A DNA stretch of 64,000 nt. Origin: Cunninghamella blakesleeana (Eukaryota; Mucoromycota; Mucoromycetes; Mucorales; Cunninghamellaceae). Both the position numbers and the translations under genes were made by a program. This document shows, piece by piece, positions 12,201 to 24,873 of the stretch; the stretch's first letter is position 1, and each line of letters starts with the position of its first letter. Where the stretch lies: assembly GCA_017871115.1 (NCBI GenBank), contig JAFCIZ010000002.1, forward strand, positions 434,001-498,000. Reading direction: 5' to 3'. Below the pieces are notes generated by a model. The model was not told the origin of the DNA. It was given only the letters and a program-made list of their open reading frames with translations, and searched no databases.

Positions 12201-12983
12201 ATTAAATGCACCTAAACTAAAGGCAACTAAAGCGGATTCAATAAATCGTGAATCGGCTTCTTCACCTCTTTTAACACCTATCCCAGTAATGCAACTCGAT
12301 ACTGAAACAGAAATGGTTTTAAGAAGACTTGAACGGGCATTACTTACTTACAATCGTAAACCAACCGATGGTGTTCCTCCACGTGTTCAATTAGATCCTC
12401 ATCAACCAAAATTAGCAGTTATGCGTAATGTAAATAAAGGAATCGATGTGTATTTACCCCACGGAATATTACGTAGTAAACCTTTAACAGCAAACCAAAC
12501 ACAATTTGTATTAATGGCAAATGATGAAAAGAATAATAAAGATTCTAATTGGAATTTAGTCACACAAAGAGTATTATCAACAGAACCATCAACATCACCT
12601 TCAATTTCAGGATCATTTTCAACGGAAGTTAATAATAAGAAAAGTTCATTGTCGTCACCAACAAACAGTAATAGTAATTCTCTTCATGGTATTGAGTTAA
12701 CATCTGATTCAGATTTGAAAGAACTTATTGCATTTGGTACTCAGTTTTTGGAATCTGTTGAACAAAATGGAGCTCTATTAAATAAATCCACTTCTTCATC
12801 TTTATTATTAGAAAAAGGTACACCACAAACAAGCTCAAGTCTATCAAGTTTAGATGAATTGGAGCGTGTAAGTAAACTTATTTATTTAATATATAATAAT
12901 AATGAAATCATATTTAATATTCAAATTTTTTAAATTTTTTCTAGGAATTACATCGTATCATTGCTTCTCATACTACAAAATAA
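9236..12983 (+). CDS. SH3 and Ras-association domain protein, putative polarity scaffold
   Basis: The model is join(9236..9730,9848..9895,10008..11079,11190..11870,12020..12867,12945..12983), 3183 nt, 1060 residues. A Glu/Asp run (about 60-95) precedes an SH3 domain at about 112-165 (YTLHTFEATVEGQ, YWWLVKV, VGYIPAENIE). The second exon is a 48-nt microexon encoding TPFERLARLNKHRNVE, a motif I associate with the fungal Tea4/Bud14-type SH3 family. After acidic and Ser/Asn-rich disorder come two Ras-association-like segments, at about 460-540 (VLRVYAGNINVNATYNSVLVY) and in exon 4 (IDKLIAVSAIATIAELIDIA). A conserved-looking block near PHGILRSKPL follows. The architecture suggests an adaptor linking a small GTPase to growth-site machinery. 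That role is inferred, and the family name is uncertain. Confidence 0.75.
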
Positions 12984-13829
12984 GTAGATATATCGGTTTC
13001 TTTTTTTTTTTTTTTTTTTGATATGTATTTTTTGATATTAATTATTATTATTATTAATATAATTATTGGTATTTATTTTTTTAATTTTAGTATCTTGCTT
13101 CATATTTTTATCATAGCTTATTATATATACATATAAAAATGTATATATATTTATACATTTATATTATTTTATCTATTCTATTTATTATTTATTTATTATA
13201 TTTATCTTTCATTTCATGTCAATTATTGTATGAAATAAATCATTATATTCTTGTTACATTTTTTTTACATCACTTTTTATTAAAAATTATAGTAAAAAAA
13301 GAAAAAAAAGGTTTAAAATATCCCATAAGCTTTGAAAAAATTAATATCTGAAAGAAATGTTTGTTTTTTTATTTATATCATTTTTATAAATAAATAGGAT
13401 AAAAATTGAAAAATAAAAAAAAGGTTCAAGATGCCCTATAATTTCATTTATTAAAATTCCAAATACTGCCGTATGCTTTATTTTTATATCTTTATTTTCT
13501 TCAATACTTATAATAATTCCATTTAATATAAAATATGCATAAAAAAGTCAAGTTTATGAAAAATAGAATAATATTATTATTTATATTAATTCATTAATAA
13601 AAAGTGGTTTAAAAAAATAAAAAAAAATTTTTTTATAGTATAAACTAACTTTTTTTAGTTCTAGAAAATGTGGTGTATAGTATAGTATATATGTTTAAAG
13701 ATAAGACCAAAATGTATGGTACGTTTGATATCAATTTTGTTATTAAATTAATACAAAACATAGAGAAGAAAAGATCTTTAGAAAAGAATTTTAATTTTTG
13801 AATTATTTTTTTTATATCGTATATAAAAT
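12984..13829. other. Spacer between convergent 3' ends
   Basis: AT-rich intergenic DNA between the stop codons of the SH3/RA gene and neurofibromin. It has an 18-T run near 13002-13019 and an ATT repeat near 13041. The 70-codon frame at 13139-13351 is low-complexity Ile/Tyr/Leu and not credible. No terminator motif can be defined. Confidence 0.5.
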
Positions 13830-16800
13830 TTAATTATTAATAAATTTTTCAATGATTTGACTTAATATTGAAGCGATAGTTATCATATTATTATTAGATA
13901 TACCAAAAGAGATATCATGTAATGCAGGGAAACCAAGATTATTTAATACGTCGTTAATATTTGTTCTTGAGTTATGTATAATTGGGTCAGAGCAAAATGA
14001 TATGAGAATGCGTTTAATTGATTTTAATGTAGTTAAGTTCTGACAATTTAACATATGTTGATTCATTTTATTTAATAAAGTTGGATAAACGATTGAAAAT
14101 TCTTGTGGTATACATGTTGCAGCATCTGCTAAAACATCATATAAATAGTTTTGTTCACAATCGCTTTCAGATAGATTTACTTGAGTTGCTAAACAAGTGA
14201 TAAACAATAGTGCCAGTGTGGGATTATTACTGTTTAATTTGTCAAATAATATATGATGATCATCAGTATTTAAGTATGATTGCTGACTTTGAGTATCTAT
14301 AGTGTTAAATTTTTTTGTCGGTTCATATAATGGTGGTAAAAATATAGGTTTTTCATCGTAGTTATTATATTCAGTTTCTTTTCCTTGTACATCAGTGATT
14401 CTCATTCTTGGATTTTCTTGATTTTCGACGTTTTTACCATTGTAATTTTCCATTTGCCAACACATGCCCGCAAAACAGTACATATTTTTTTTTGTTTCCA
14501 TTTTTCTAGCACGGGATGTCAATCCAGCTACATAACCTAACACTTGGGAATCAATAGTTTTATGAGGATGTTTTGTCGCACATGCTAAAAGATGGATCAG
14601 ACATTGATTAGAGATCATTTTCGCTTGGTGTGCTCTCCCCCATCCTTTTATAAGTAAGCCCACTACAGCAAAAGAGAAGTGTGTATTAAATCGAACACCA
14701 CTCAGAGTATCTAGCTTTTCATAAAGATCGTTAACAGGTTCTCTTGCTTTTAGTAATAACTCTTCCATAACTACGTCTTCATCATTAAATATATTTCCAG
14801 AATCCATCAAACGAAGTACATTATCTAATAATTCCATTCCAACACAAACTAAATCTGAATGACCGATGGTAATAATCCCAATAGCTATCCAAAATAATGA
14901 TACAGTATATCTTGACTGTACATCCAAGTGTTCAATTAAACTTCGTAAACATTTTAAAATGCTTTGTATTAAATATGTATCATTAGGGTTGAACGAAAGT
15001 AAGGCTGTTTTTAATGATGTTAAAACTTGATACATTATATTATCATCTATTTGGCCACCACCAAGATATCCGAGCGCTATAAATGTACGTGGTTGAATTG
15101 CTGGATTAAACTGGAAGGTTTCACTGGTAATATGACTGAGCCATCTTGATCTCCATGCATTAGCTATGTCTATATTTGGTGCACCTAATTCAATAACATG
15201 TAAAAAGGTTTTGATTATATTTTCAAGAACATCTGAGTCCAAATGACCAGCTAAAGGGTCCGAGAGAGTTTCTGAATTAATAGTGAACATATCTGCACGT
15301 GGATTGACAAGCCCATACATGAGTTGAGATCTTTTTCCACCCGAGCAAGTTACTAATTGTTGCAGCCCATGTTTACTAGACTCTGATATTAGTGGTGACA
15401 TACATAATGTTTGAATTAAATTGACTATTATCCCATATATTGATGTACGAATAAAAGTAGGCCCAACACCAATTAATAAGGTGATCATATGCAATACATC
15501 TGGTACATAATTTTTTAAAGGTCCACAATTATCAAAAGAAAGCATTAAATTTAACCTAATCAGTATTCCAATTTCTGTCCATAAAGGATTATCCATCAAA
15601 GATTGTGTTGGTTTGATAGCTGTTCTTCGTAAGATTCTTAGTGTAAGTGCCATTAATTTAGATCTTACTGTGATACCTGAAATAGAGACAAAAGTATCTG
15701 CTATGTATTCAGCTTCTTTTGATCCAATACCATGGTGCCGTGCTAGTTCTATAGAAGTTTCAATCAACATATTTCTAATACCATCCACTTCTCCAAGAGC
15801 ACTCCATAGTCTTACTTGCATTGGTTTATGCATCTAGAGTAATCATATAATTATTACAAATTAGTTTATGTATTCAAATGTATTATATATATATATATAT
15901 ATATATATGTTTGTATGTGTGTATTAAGAAAAAAAAAATAGCTTACATTTATAGTATAAGTTGCCTTTATTATCATCGTTATAAGAGCTTTGGTTTTGCT
16001 GATTTCTTCAGGAGAGCCAGAACAAGTATCACCCAAATTTTCTATCCATGGAAGAACATATAGAATGCATAAATATTGTTGCTCATTAGTTGTTTTTTCA
16101 ATACCCATAAAGAATTCATTTAAAAACTCTAAAGTAAGAGGATATTCTGATGATGCTAGATATTCGCTAATATTAGTCACTAAACTAATACAATTGGCAG
16201 GCAAACAAATATCTACATTTATAAAAATAAATAAAAAATTAAATATGAAGTAAGCAAATTTATCCAAATGCATATCTATTAGCCTTTTTTTGTTAATAAT
16301 ATAAAAAATGAATGCATTTTATTCATACCTTTTGTATCCAATACATTTGCAAAAGTATTATAATTAAATTTTTTACAAAGTGTTTGTAATAAATGATACG
16401 CTGATATTCTAAGTTTAAAATCTTCGCCTAATAAGTTAAGGAATGCCACATTAAGCAGCCTACCAGGGACATCATTAGGACGAATTACACGCTTTGAAAA
16501 ACTGGATGGCTTGACAGCTTCATATTCTTGCTTATTTTTTAAAATAGTCTATTATATATAAAATTATCTGATGTTTAACAAACTAAAATCAAGCATTCCT
16601 ATATACTCATATACTTATTTTACTTCATTTTATTTTATATCATTTTTTTATATATAAAAACTTACGTTGAGTATTTCTTTTGATTTTAAAGATTGTATGC
16701 AAACTTCAGTATCATCTAAGGCTGATGTTAAATAAATTCTGTTTGGCTGATTATATTGAACTTCTGTTCCTGAGATTACTTGTAGTTCTGTTAATTCATA

Positions 16801-19800
16801 GACATCATTTGTAACTGTGTGAACTCCAGAAAAAATATCTTGCTTTCGTTTGGTTATAATTTGAATAAATTCAGCAGATATCTTAATTAATACAGGAGTT
16901 TGAGCATTGGATGGCCAAATACGCGTTACATCAGAAAAAACGACACAGCTATCTTGGGCAATATTCACTATTATTTAATAATTAAAAAGAAAAAAAAATG
17001 AAACATAAAGATATGGACGGAGAAAGATAGTAAATATGCTTTATATATATAATGCAATATAATCTAATTTTGTTACTATTTACTTGTTGATTTTGGAAAT
17101 TTTAATTCTTGAGGGTCAATAAATTCATACATTTCCTCCAGGGTGATAGCAAAAGTCATACGTTTACTGAACATGCGAAATAAGCTTTTTTGTGTTTCAT
17201 TCATATATTTCCGGAAATAAGTGTTTGGATTATAAATAATTGTTGACAGGTTTGCCTTTATTGAATCAGGCATGATTTCTGAAAGTAGATCTAAACATTG
17301 TTCAGGTATTCTGTTTCTAGGACCATATTGCGTAATGTCTACTACTAAGATAAAGGGTTTACTTGCCAATTTTTCAAGTTCCTGTATTAAAACGTTAAAA
17401 ACAATAATAATAATATTTTAATTTAATTAATTAAAATATAATGATATATTAATATTATATTTGTATATTTATTTATACCTTAAGCATATGATAAAAAAAT
17501 AATTCAAAATCGATTGTTTGGTTTTGGATTTTTCTATATATTAAATATATCACACTTCGCCCACCTTTTGAAATACCAGCACTATAAAGTATATCTTTTG
17601 AAGGAATGGTATCTACATCCTTGTTTCTGTACTTGCGCATAAATTCCGTATATTTAGTATTTTTATCAGAATAGGTTTTCCTTCTTTGCATATAATCAAA
17701 TTCAACCATTTTTGTACGCTCCGGAAGTGGTCCCAAAAGAGAAAGTAGTTTGTTGATTTCATCAATAAATTGTTCCCATGATACTTTTGAGTCGTTATTA
17801 TCCAGGAACATGAGTTGATTTTGAAACGTAAACTCTCTTTGTATATCGTCAATATATTTTGTAAGAACCCTCTGAAGCACGTGATAATCCTCTTCGACCA
17901 TTTGAATTGGATACTCATCATTTGGATATTCTTCATCATATGCAACTATAGTCATATCATGTAAAAAGCGAGTAACCCTAGGTATATTTTCTATCATATA
18001 GTCATTTAATATTGCCAAATGGACTTCTTTTTTCCCAAATAAAATACCATTGGCAAGATTTTGTATAATTTTTGCAATAAACAATAGTCCGCGTCGCAAC
18101 TTTATTGAATTATCTTTGGATTCTATCATACCCTCTGTTTCGGGACTAACAATAGCAGGGCAAAAAAATCTTAAGAAGAGGAAGGATCCCAAGGCTTTAT
18201 AAATAGACGTAGGAAATCGACTTTTGGTGGTTTTCATAATAAAATTAAGTACAAATCGAAATTCAATTGGTGCAGAGCTTACAGAATTGCATATAGAATC
18301 CAATATTAAATTGGTAGCAGAAGTTATATTCTTTTTATTAATCTCTATAGTGTTTTGGTCAATTTTGTTGGAGTCTAATTCAAAGTTTAATTCATCATTT
18401 TTTTCTTTTAATTGATTGATAGCAGGCTGAAGAACTGATTTCATATAGTTATTCCCATTTAATTTTGCAAATAATGACCAGCATTTTGTAGCAATACTAG
18501 TTTTTCTAAAAAGATTCTCTTCATAATCTATTATAATCAAAAAATAAATAACAACAAGTTAAACATTTATTTATATTTTAAATGAATTTTATATATAATA
18601 GAAATAAATTGTAAAGAGTCGATTTTCAATTTTACCTGTATTTTTTATTTCTTGTTGAATCACTATTTTTAATAAATCCATAGTATTGTTTTCAGAGGTA
18701 AAACTGGCAAGGAGAGCAATTGATACATCATCGATATCAGCTACAGAACATACTTGATATAAAGATGAAACAATAGCACAGTTATATCTAAATAATTGCT
18801 AAAGGATCAAATAGCAACATATATATATATATATATTAGCTATTGACTAAATTATTCGTTTAATTTTTTTTAAAAGAATACTTACTTGGACCAACTTTTT
18901 ATAATTTTCAGATTTAACAGTATTACTTAGTGCCTCAAACTCAGTCCCTTGTTTGAGAATATTGTCTAAAACTTGTATAAATGCAATTCGTATATGAATA
19001 TCATCGTGGTAAACCATAGACATAGCATACTTTAACCCAATATTAATATTTGAACTAAGAAGATTTGATAAGCATAAAACAATCTTGTCTCTATATGATG
19101 TCAGAGTAGATCTAATGATTTTTTCTGTAACCAATTCACTTTCAATATGTTTTTTTGTCTTTTTTTTTTTTTTTTAAAAAAAAAAATTAATATGAATAAT
19201 TAATATTATGTTAACATCTGAAATAAAAATGTTATATCATTTGTATATATGATGTTTATATCTTTTCATATTTACCTCAAGCGAATTGACCAGATTAAGC
19301 AGATGCAAAAAAAAGTTATAATACTTGTAAAACAGCTCACTTCTTTCTTGTATACTATCAGGTAAATTGATTGGTTTTGTAGGGTACAATGGCAATCGAT
19401 ATAAAAGGACTACCAAACAATTAATACATGATTTGTCTAATTCCATTCGTAGTTTTTCAGAAAATGCGAAAGGTGATGGTGAAGATGGTTTTGCTACTTG
19501 GTTTTGATTTTGAGATTGGTTTTTTGTCAGTGACCTTTGACGTCTGTGAGTTCGAACTTGCTGTTGCTGTTGTTGTTGCTGTTGTTGCTGATATATAAAG
19601 TCGTTATTAATAACATTGTTATATTTTGAATTAGGATGAAAATGGCTATTCCACCTTGTAATATAATCAAGTAATCGTTTTCGCATAGAAACGTTTTTTT
19701 TTGAGCCATACTGACTTTTGTGTTGTATTGCAATCTCTATTAATTTGCACATTTTAGTCTTAATATTATATATACAATCACTCTTTTCTAAGCCATCGAT

Positions 19801-21091
19801 ATAAGTTAAAAATTGTATCATTAATTCAAAATATTCTGTTGTCATTAATTCATCGACGCTTTCCTCTCTAGCCAATATCAAACGTAGTATATTGATTGCT
19901 TGTTCTACAAATAGGACCCGCTGAGGAGTGTGAATAGGTGTGTTATTATTAAAACTTTTATCCATTTGAATTTTAAAAAATTGGAGCATTTTAGAATAAA
20001 AAGCTGACGACATATCTATACCAATAATTTCATAAACATGATCACGTATTGAAGGATTTTCACAAAAGAGAAGTTCGGTTAATTTGTTGATAAACTTATT
20101 AGCCATTTCTGTATGACTTTCATTCATTGTTGTTTTTGGAGTTACGGTATCATTATTATTGGAAAATGGTTCTTTATCAAATGGACGATCAGTATTGAAT
20201 ATATGATTTTTGTTTCTGCTTGTTGTTGGAGCATTTTGTGAATGTGATGATGATGATGACTGCGGTGTTGACGTTGATGATGATATTGGCGTTGACGTTG
20301 ATGATGATATAGGTGTATTATATATTGATGTTGATATTGGTATTGGTGTTGATGTTGCTGTTGAAGGCGATGGTGAAAATGATGATAATAGTAAATTGTT
20401 GTCTTCAGAAGCAACAGATATACATAGTTGTCCAAGTGAAGCAAGAAAATAAGTATAAGATTCCCATTCCAATAGCCATTCTTCATTGGAGTTTATGCTA
20501 TCTAGTGTGGGCGAAGAAGAGCCACTACTACTGTAGACTGAGCTTGATGAGTTATTCCAATTTTTATTACTATATATACTATGGTTCGTATTATCATTAT
20601 CTTTAAAGAATTTACTTGATGATAGGGATGATAACATAGCTACCCATCGTTTCCAAACTTCTTCCCATGCTGCTAAATTACCAGGTGAACAGTATTTCAC
20701 TTGCTTTAATAATTGACATATTTTCCGTTGATAGCTTTTTCTTCCTCCAGGAAAAACATATATGAGGTTGCTTATGTCCAAATAAGTATTGATATTTTTT
20801 ACTGCAGTAAGTGATACTAATTCAGGCTCTCCAATATTTTCGATAAATTGTAATTCTTCGCAAAAGAGACCAATACATTCAGCGGTTATTTTAGCAATAT
20901 ATTCATAAGGGGAGCATAAATGTACAAGTAATGTAACTTCAAGACCAATAGATGCTTGTAACCATTCATGTGAGCAATACTCTGTAGGTGCGATACTCTA
21001 TATATTGATAAGTAAATATAAAAATATTGCATAAAGTTAATCTCTATATTATTTTATTTTTTATTTAAATTCGTACGTATTTGTATTGATC

Positions 21092-21126
<35 letters not shown>

Positions 21127-23611
21127 TTTTAATTATGTTAATTTACATCATAAGTTTTTAGAAATTTTAGCCTAGATATAAATAACTGTTTCAAAAAACT
21201 TAATAGCTGCCTTAAATCAAATCCTTTTTGTTGCTGACGGTTTAAAATTTGTTGAGAAATTAAAAATATGACTTGAGAAGATATTTTCCAAAAAGCAGAA
21301 ATATGATAACCCAGTTTATCCCATAATAATATATTGTCAGCTTCATGTAAAGTGAGCAAACAAGAAGCGGCTATTTCCGATACCATTGCAGATGGATAAT
21401 TCAAATAATTAGTTATTGTTATTAATAATCTTTCTGTTTCTGTGACGTTTTCATCTTTAGTTGTTGCAAAGGCGTATTGAGGTTGAAGTCGTATCAATAC
21501 CATAATATTTTGTATAGCAACATCAATATTCGAAGAGTCATCTAAATAAGTTGCATTTGTAAGTCTTCCTGATGCTGATGATTGTGTTATTGATAAGGAT
21601 GTGTAAGTTGAATGAAATGATTGTCTATTATGTACTTCAGTCAATTGAAAAAACAACCTTCTAGTACTATCTGCTAATGCTTCTAGAGATAGATCATTAT
21701 GTGGTGAAGCATCGTTGATGGTATCTATGCCATTTAACTTCATATGTAGAAGAGAATTCAATTTAGTAATTCTTGCAGTGAGGGGTGCTTTTCCATTTAA
21801 ATAAAACATTTTTAAACTTTCCAAACAATAAGTAGGCGATATGGTGAGTAGTGAAACATCAGCATTATATATCAGCGTTTGATGATCAATTGTAACCCCA
21901 GAATGGACTAGATCTGAGCCATAAATATAAGGTTGCGTTGGACTGTATAGCCATTGTTTCAATCCATTCTCAGCTTCTGGTAATAGTCGCCATAAAGGAG
22001 AGGAAGGTATAGTACCATCATCTATTTTGGAAGCTGCTGCACATATATCAGTATAACATATGACAGTTATTTCAGGCATATGGTCACTTTTTATCGCTGA
22101 CTTTAACGATGATAAAAAATAGCTCTATTTTTAATAAATAAACATAAATAAATAAATATGAATATGTATAAAGTCAGCTAATCAATTCTCATATATATAA
22201 GTCAATATATGTAATAGCTATGGTAGTTATAAGATTACTTTTTTAGATGTTATATTCGAATCCATTTCAACTAATAATTTGATCAAGTCATCCGGGCATA
22301 AAATAAGTAGATCCATTTGTAACGGCCAAAAATATAATTTTTTATATACTGAATTAGCTGCAAGATCGCAAACATCAAAAAAATTTTCCAAACCATCATA
22401 TAATAGCTTTTGTTCAAGCTGTAATTTTTTAAACTCTTTAGGACGATTAATGATCCAATTCCATATCGCTTTCCTTAAATGTATTGCGATGTCAACCCGT
22501 GCATTTCTTTTAAATTTAGAAAAGTTGGTTTGAAACATTGCTAATATTGATGTCAATCTACTTTGATTTAGAGCACAATAATCCAATAAATGCAAATCAT
22601 GTATGTTGAGTGGTTCGTCCAAAGCTGAAGTTAAATGATTCATCGTTAATTTGATATTGGAAAATACGACCATCCAATTACATGCACTAATATAGTATAC
22701 TATTCTTTCTACTGATTGAAGTATACTGGATACAGAATTTGAAGTATTAAGAGAAGACATAAAAGAAGGAAAATCTTTAAAAGTGCCAGTACTGAACATT
22801 TGATCAAAAGGAGTAGGCGACTGATGAATAAAAAATGTAGATCTTTCTTTTGTTGGATCCAAGAAGCAATGCATAAGACGAAGCATAAGGCTTAAAACAC
22901 GACTGGCTAATATATCCTCTAAAGGTGGTGGATCTAAGAGCTGTTCACGCGCTTTTCCATCTATTTCTTGATTACAATATAACCAGTGTTCTTGTATACA
23001 TACTGCGAGTAAATGTAATAAAAATGAATGTGTTTGTAATGTATATGTTGGTATATAGCCTCCTTTATGGTATTTTACGTTGGAAAACTATATATATATA
23101 TAAACGTATGATTAGTCAGTAAAATAATAGCAAAATAATAAAAATATATGCAAAGGTATTTTTTAATTACTTTATCAGTTTCTTCAATATGTTCAGCTAT
23201 TAAACTTATTATGTTGGAGATTCGGTACTTTGATAACTCAATTAAAGATGTCACTCTAAAATATTAAAACATTTATCATATTAAAACAACAATAACAATA
23301 ACAATAATAATAATAATAATAATAATAATAAGAGTAGTAGAAGTAGTTACATAATAACTTACGATTGTTTTATTATTTGATCATATCCAATAGTATCAAA
23401 ATTTTGTCTACCTTTATCTGGTAACTATTAATCATTTAAAAAGCCAACATTAATAAAAAAAGAAAAGTAAAATAAATTGAGAGGAAAAAATGAAAAAAAA
23501 TTAAATGGCATATATGAAAAAAATCAAGATATTTTTAATTCCCGCCTTCTTTTCGGATTGAAATTTGCATACCTGTGATACAATTCTATTTACAAGACTA
23601 TCTATAATCAT
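13830..23611 (-). CDS. NF1: Neurofibromin-type Ras GTPase-activating protein
   Basis: Fourteen exons: complement(join(13830..15833,15947..16212,16329..16548,16666..16967,17084..17381,17479..18527,18636..18798,18886..19158,19276..20997,21147..22124,22239..23087,23171..23255,23363..23424,23573..23611)), 8310 nt, 2769 residues, close to animal neurofibromin. The RasGAP domain (about 1360-1600) has LFRKTSIATKCW, where the Arg matches the arginine finger, and FLRFFCPAIVSPE (about 1506), the FLR motif. A CRAL-TRIO/Sec14 module follows (PFILVVDITQYGPRNR, about 1745-1840), then the PH-like module and a HEAT-like C-terminus (RPNDVPGRLLNVAFLNL). It should accelerate GTP hydrolysis by Ras. A Ser/Thr/Pro-rich insert and an 11-residue Gln run lie in exon 6. 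The intron 5' of exon 7 ends at AAAAG after a T16A11 tract. It is divergent from the M13 gene. Confidence 0.93.
19160..19186. repeat. T16A11 homopolymer palindrome in a neurofibromin intron
   Basis: Sixteen T followed by eleven A on the plus strand. On the coding strand this reads T11A16 and abuts the inferred 3' splice site of exon 7, which ends AAAAG. Confidence 0.9.
20262..20312. repeat. Two-copy minisatellite inside a neurofibromin coding exon
   Basis: Two nearly identical copies of a unit of about 24 bp (GTTGACGTTGATGATGATAT core) encode Ser/Thr/Pro-rich sequence in exon 6. Confidence 0.7.
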
Positions 23612-23913
23612 AAATAAACGGCAATCTAAATATAGTCAAAATATTGAAATAATAAAAATGAAGAAAGAAAAAAGAAGAAAAGAAAAAAAAAAAACATAAT
23701 TATAAAAGGTTCTAATAATGTAAACATTCTCAGCTTATTTGTTTCTAATAGAAAATATTTTCCAAAGAGAGTCATAAATTACAAAAAAAAAAAAAAATCA
23801 GGAATGCTATAAATACGGAAAATCCTACATATTTTTTTTTTTTCCTTTTTTTTCCCTTCTCTTTCTTTTTTTATATATTTCTAAAACATATCAAAAAAAA
23901 CTAAAATAAAAAA
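23612..23913. promoter_or_regulatory. Shared divergent promoter of neurofibromin and the M13 peptidase
   Basis: About 300 bp separate the two start codons. It holds an A-rich block at 23650-23695 and a CT-rich tract at 23831-23870 just upstream of the M13 ATG. No specific factor site is assigned. Confidence 0.5.
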
Positions 23914-24840
23914 ATGACTAGTCTCAGCGCTTCTGATACTATATGTTCTACTGAAGGCTGTAAAATCACTGCTACTCAAGTATTAAATGATATTAACTTT
24001 GATGCAGATCCATGCTCCGATTTTTATGAATATACTTGTAAAACTTTTTTAATATAGGATAATAATTATACTTATAAATATGAAATAGATTGGTTCTAAT
24101 CCTTTCTTTTTTTCTATTTTTTTTTTTTTTTTTTAAAAAAAAAGTGGTGGTTGGTTAAAAAACGCTACCATCCCTGAATCCGAATCAAGTGAGTGCAATA
24201 AATATATATTATGGAGTGGTTTTTTTTAGTAAAAAAAAAATCAAAATCCGAGCCAATTAGGTATCTTGCTTATATATTAATTTATATGTGTTGACAATAT
24301 TTTTTTATTTTTTTACTTTAGGCACTGGAACATTTGTTAACTTAAGAAACCAAAATTATGATTTAATGATCGATATTTTATCAAAAACTTACCAAGAATC
24401 TAATTTTAATGGCGGAAAATTAGATGAAAAATTATTTAACATGGCAAAAGACTACTATGAATCCTGTATGAACATAGACTTACTTAATAAGTTAGGTTCT
24501 AAACCCCTTAATGATTATCTTTTAGAATTACAAAAAAAGAACGATATCTTAAATTTATTAATAGAATTAGAAAAAATAGATGGCGTTTCTACTTTGTTTA
24601 GTACATACGTTGGTGCAGATGATAAAGATCCTAATAATAATGTCGCTTTTCTTGCTCAACCTGATTTAGGCTTACCATCTAAAGAATACTATGATCAGCA
24701 GCCATATGTTGATGCTTATCGAACTGGTTTAAAAAAGTTGTCAAAAATGATCTTTCCTACTTTTACGGACGATTTGGTGGATAAAATAGTCGATTTTGAA
24801 GTAAAAATTGCAAAAATTTCTGTGTCACTGTAAAAAATGC

Positions 24841-24873
<33 letters not shown>

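Noticed and set aside
13139..13351. 70-codon plus-strand frame 3' of the SH3/RA gene
   Set aside because: Hydrophobic low-complexity sequence in an AT-rich spacer; no supporting signals.
20142..20606. Frames on both strands over the neurofibromin exon 6 repeats
   Set aside because: Shadows created by triplet-like repeats inside a real coding exon.
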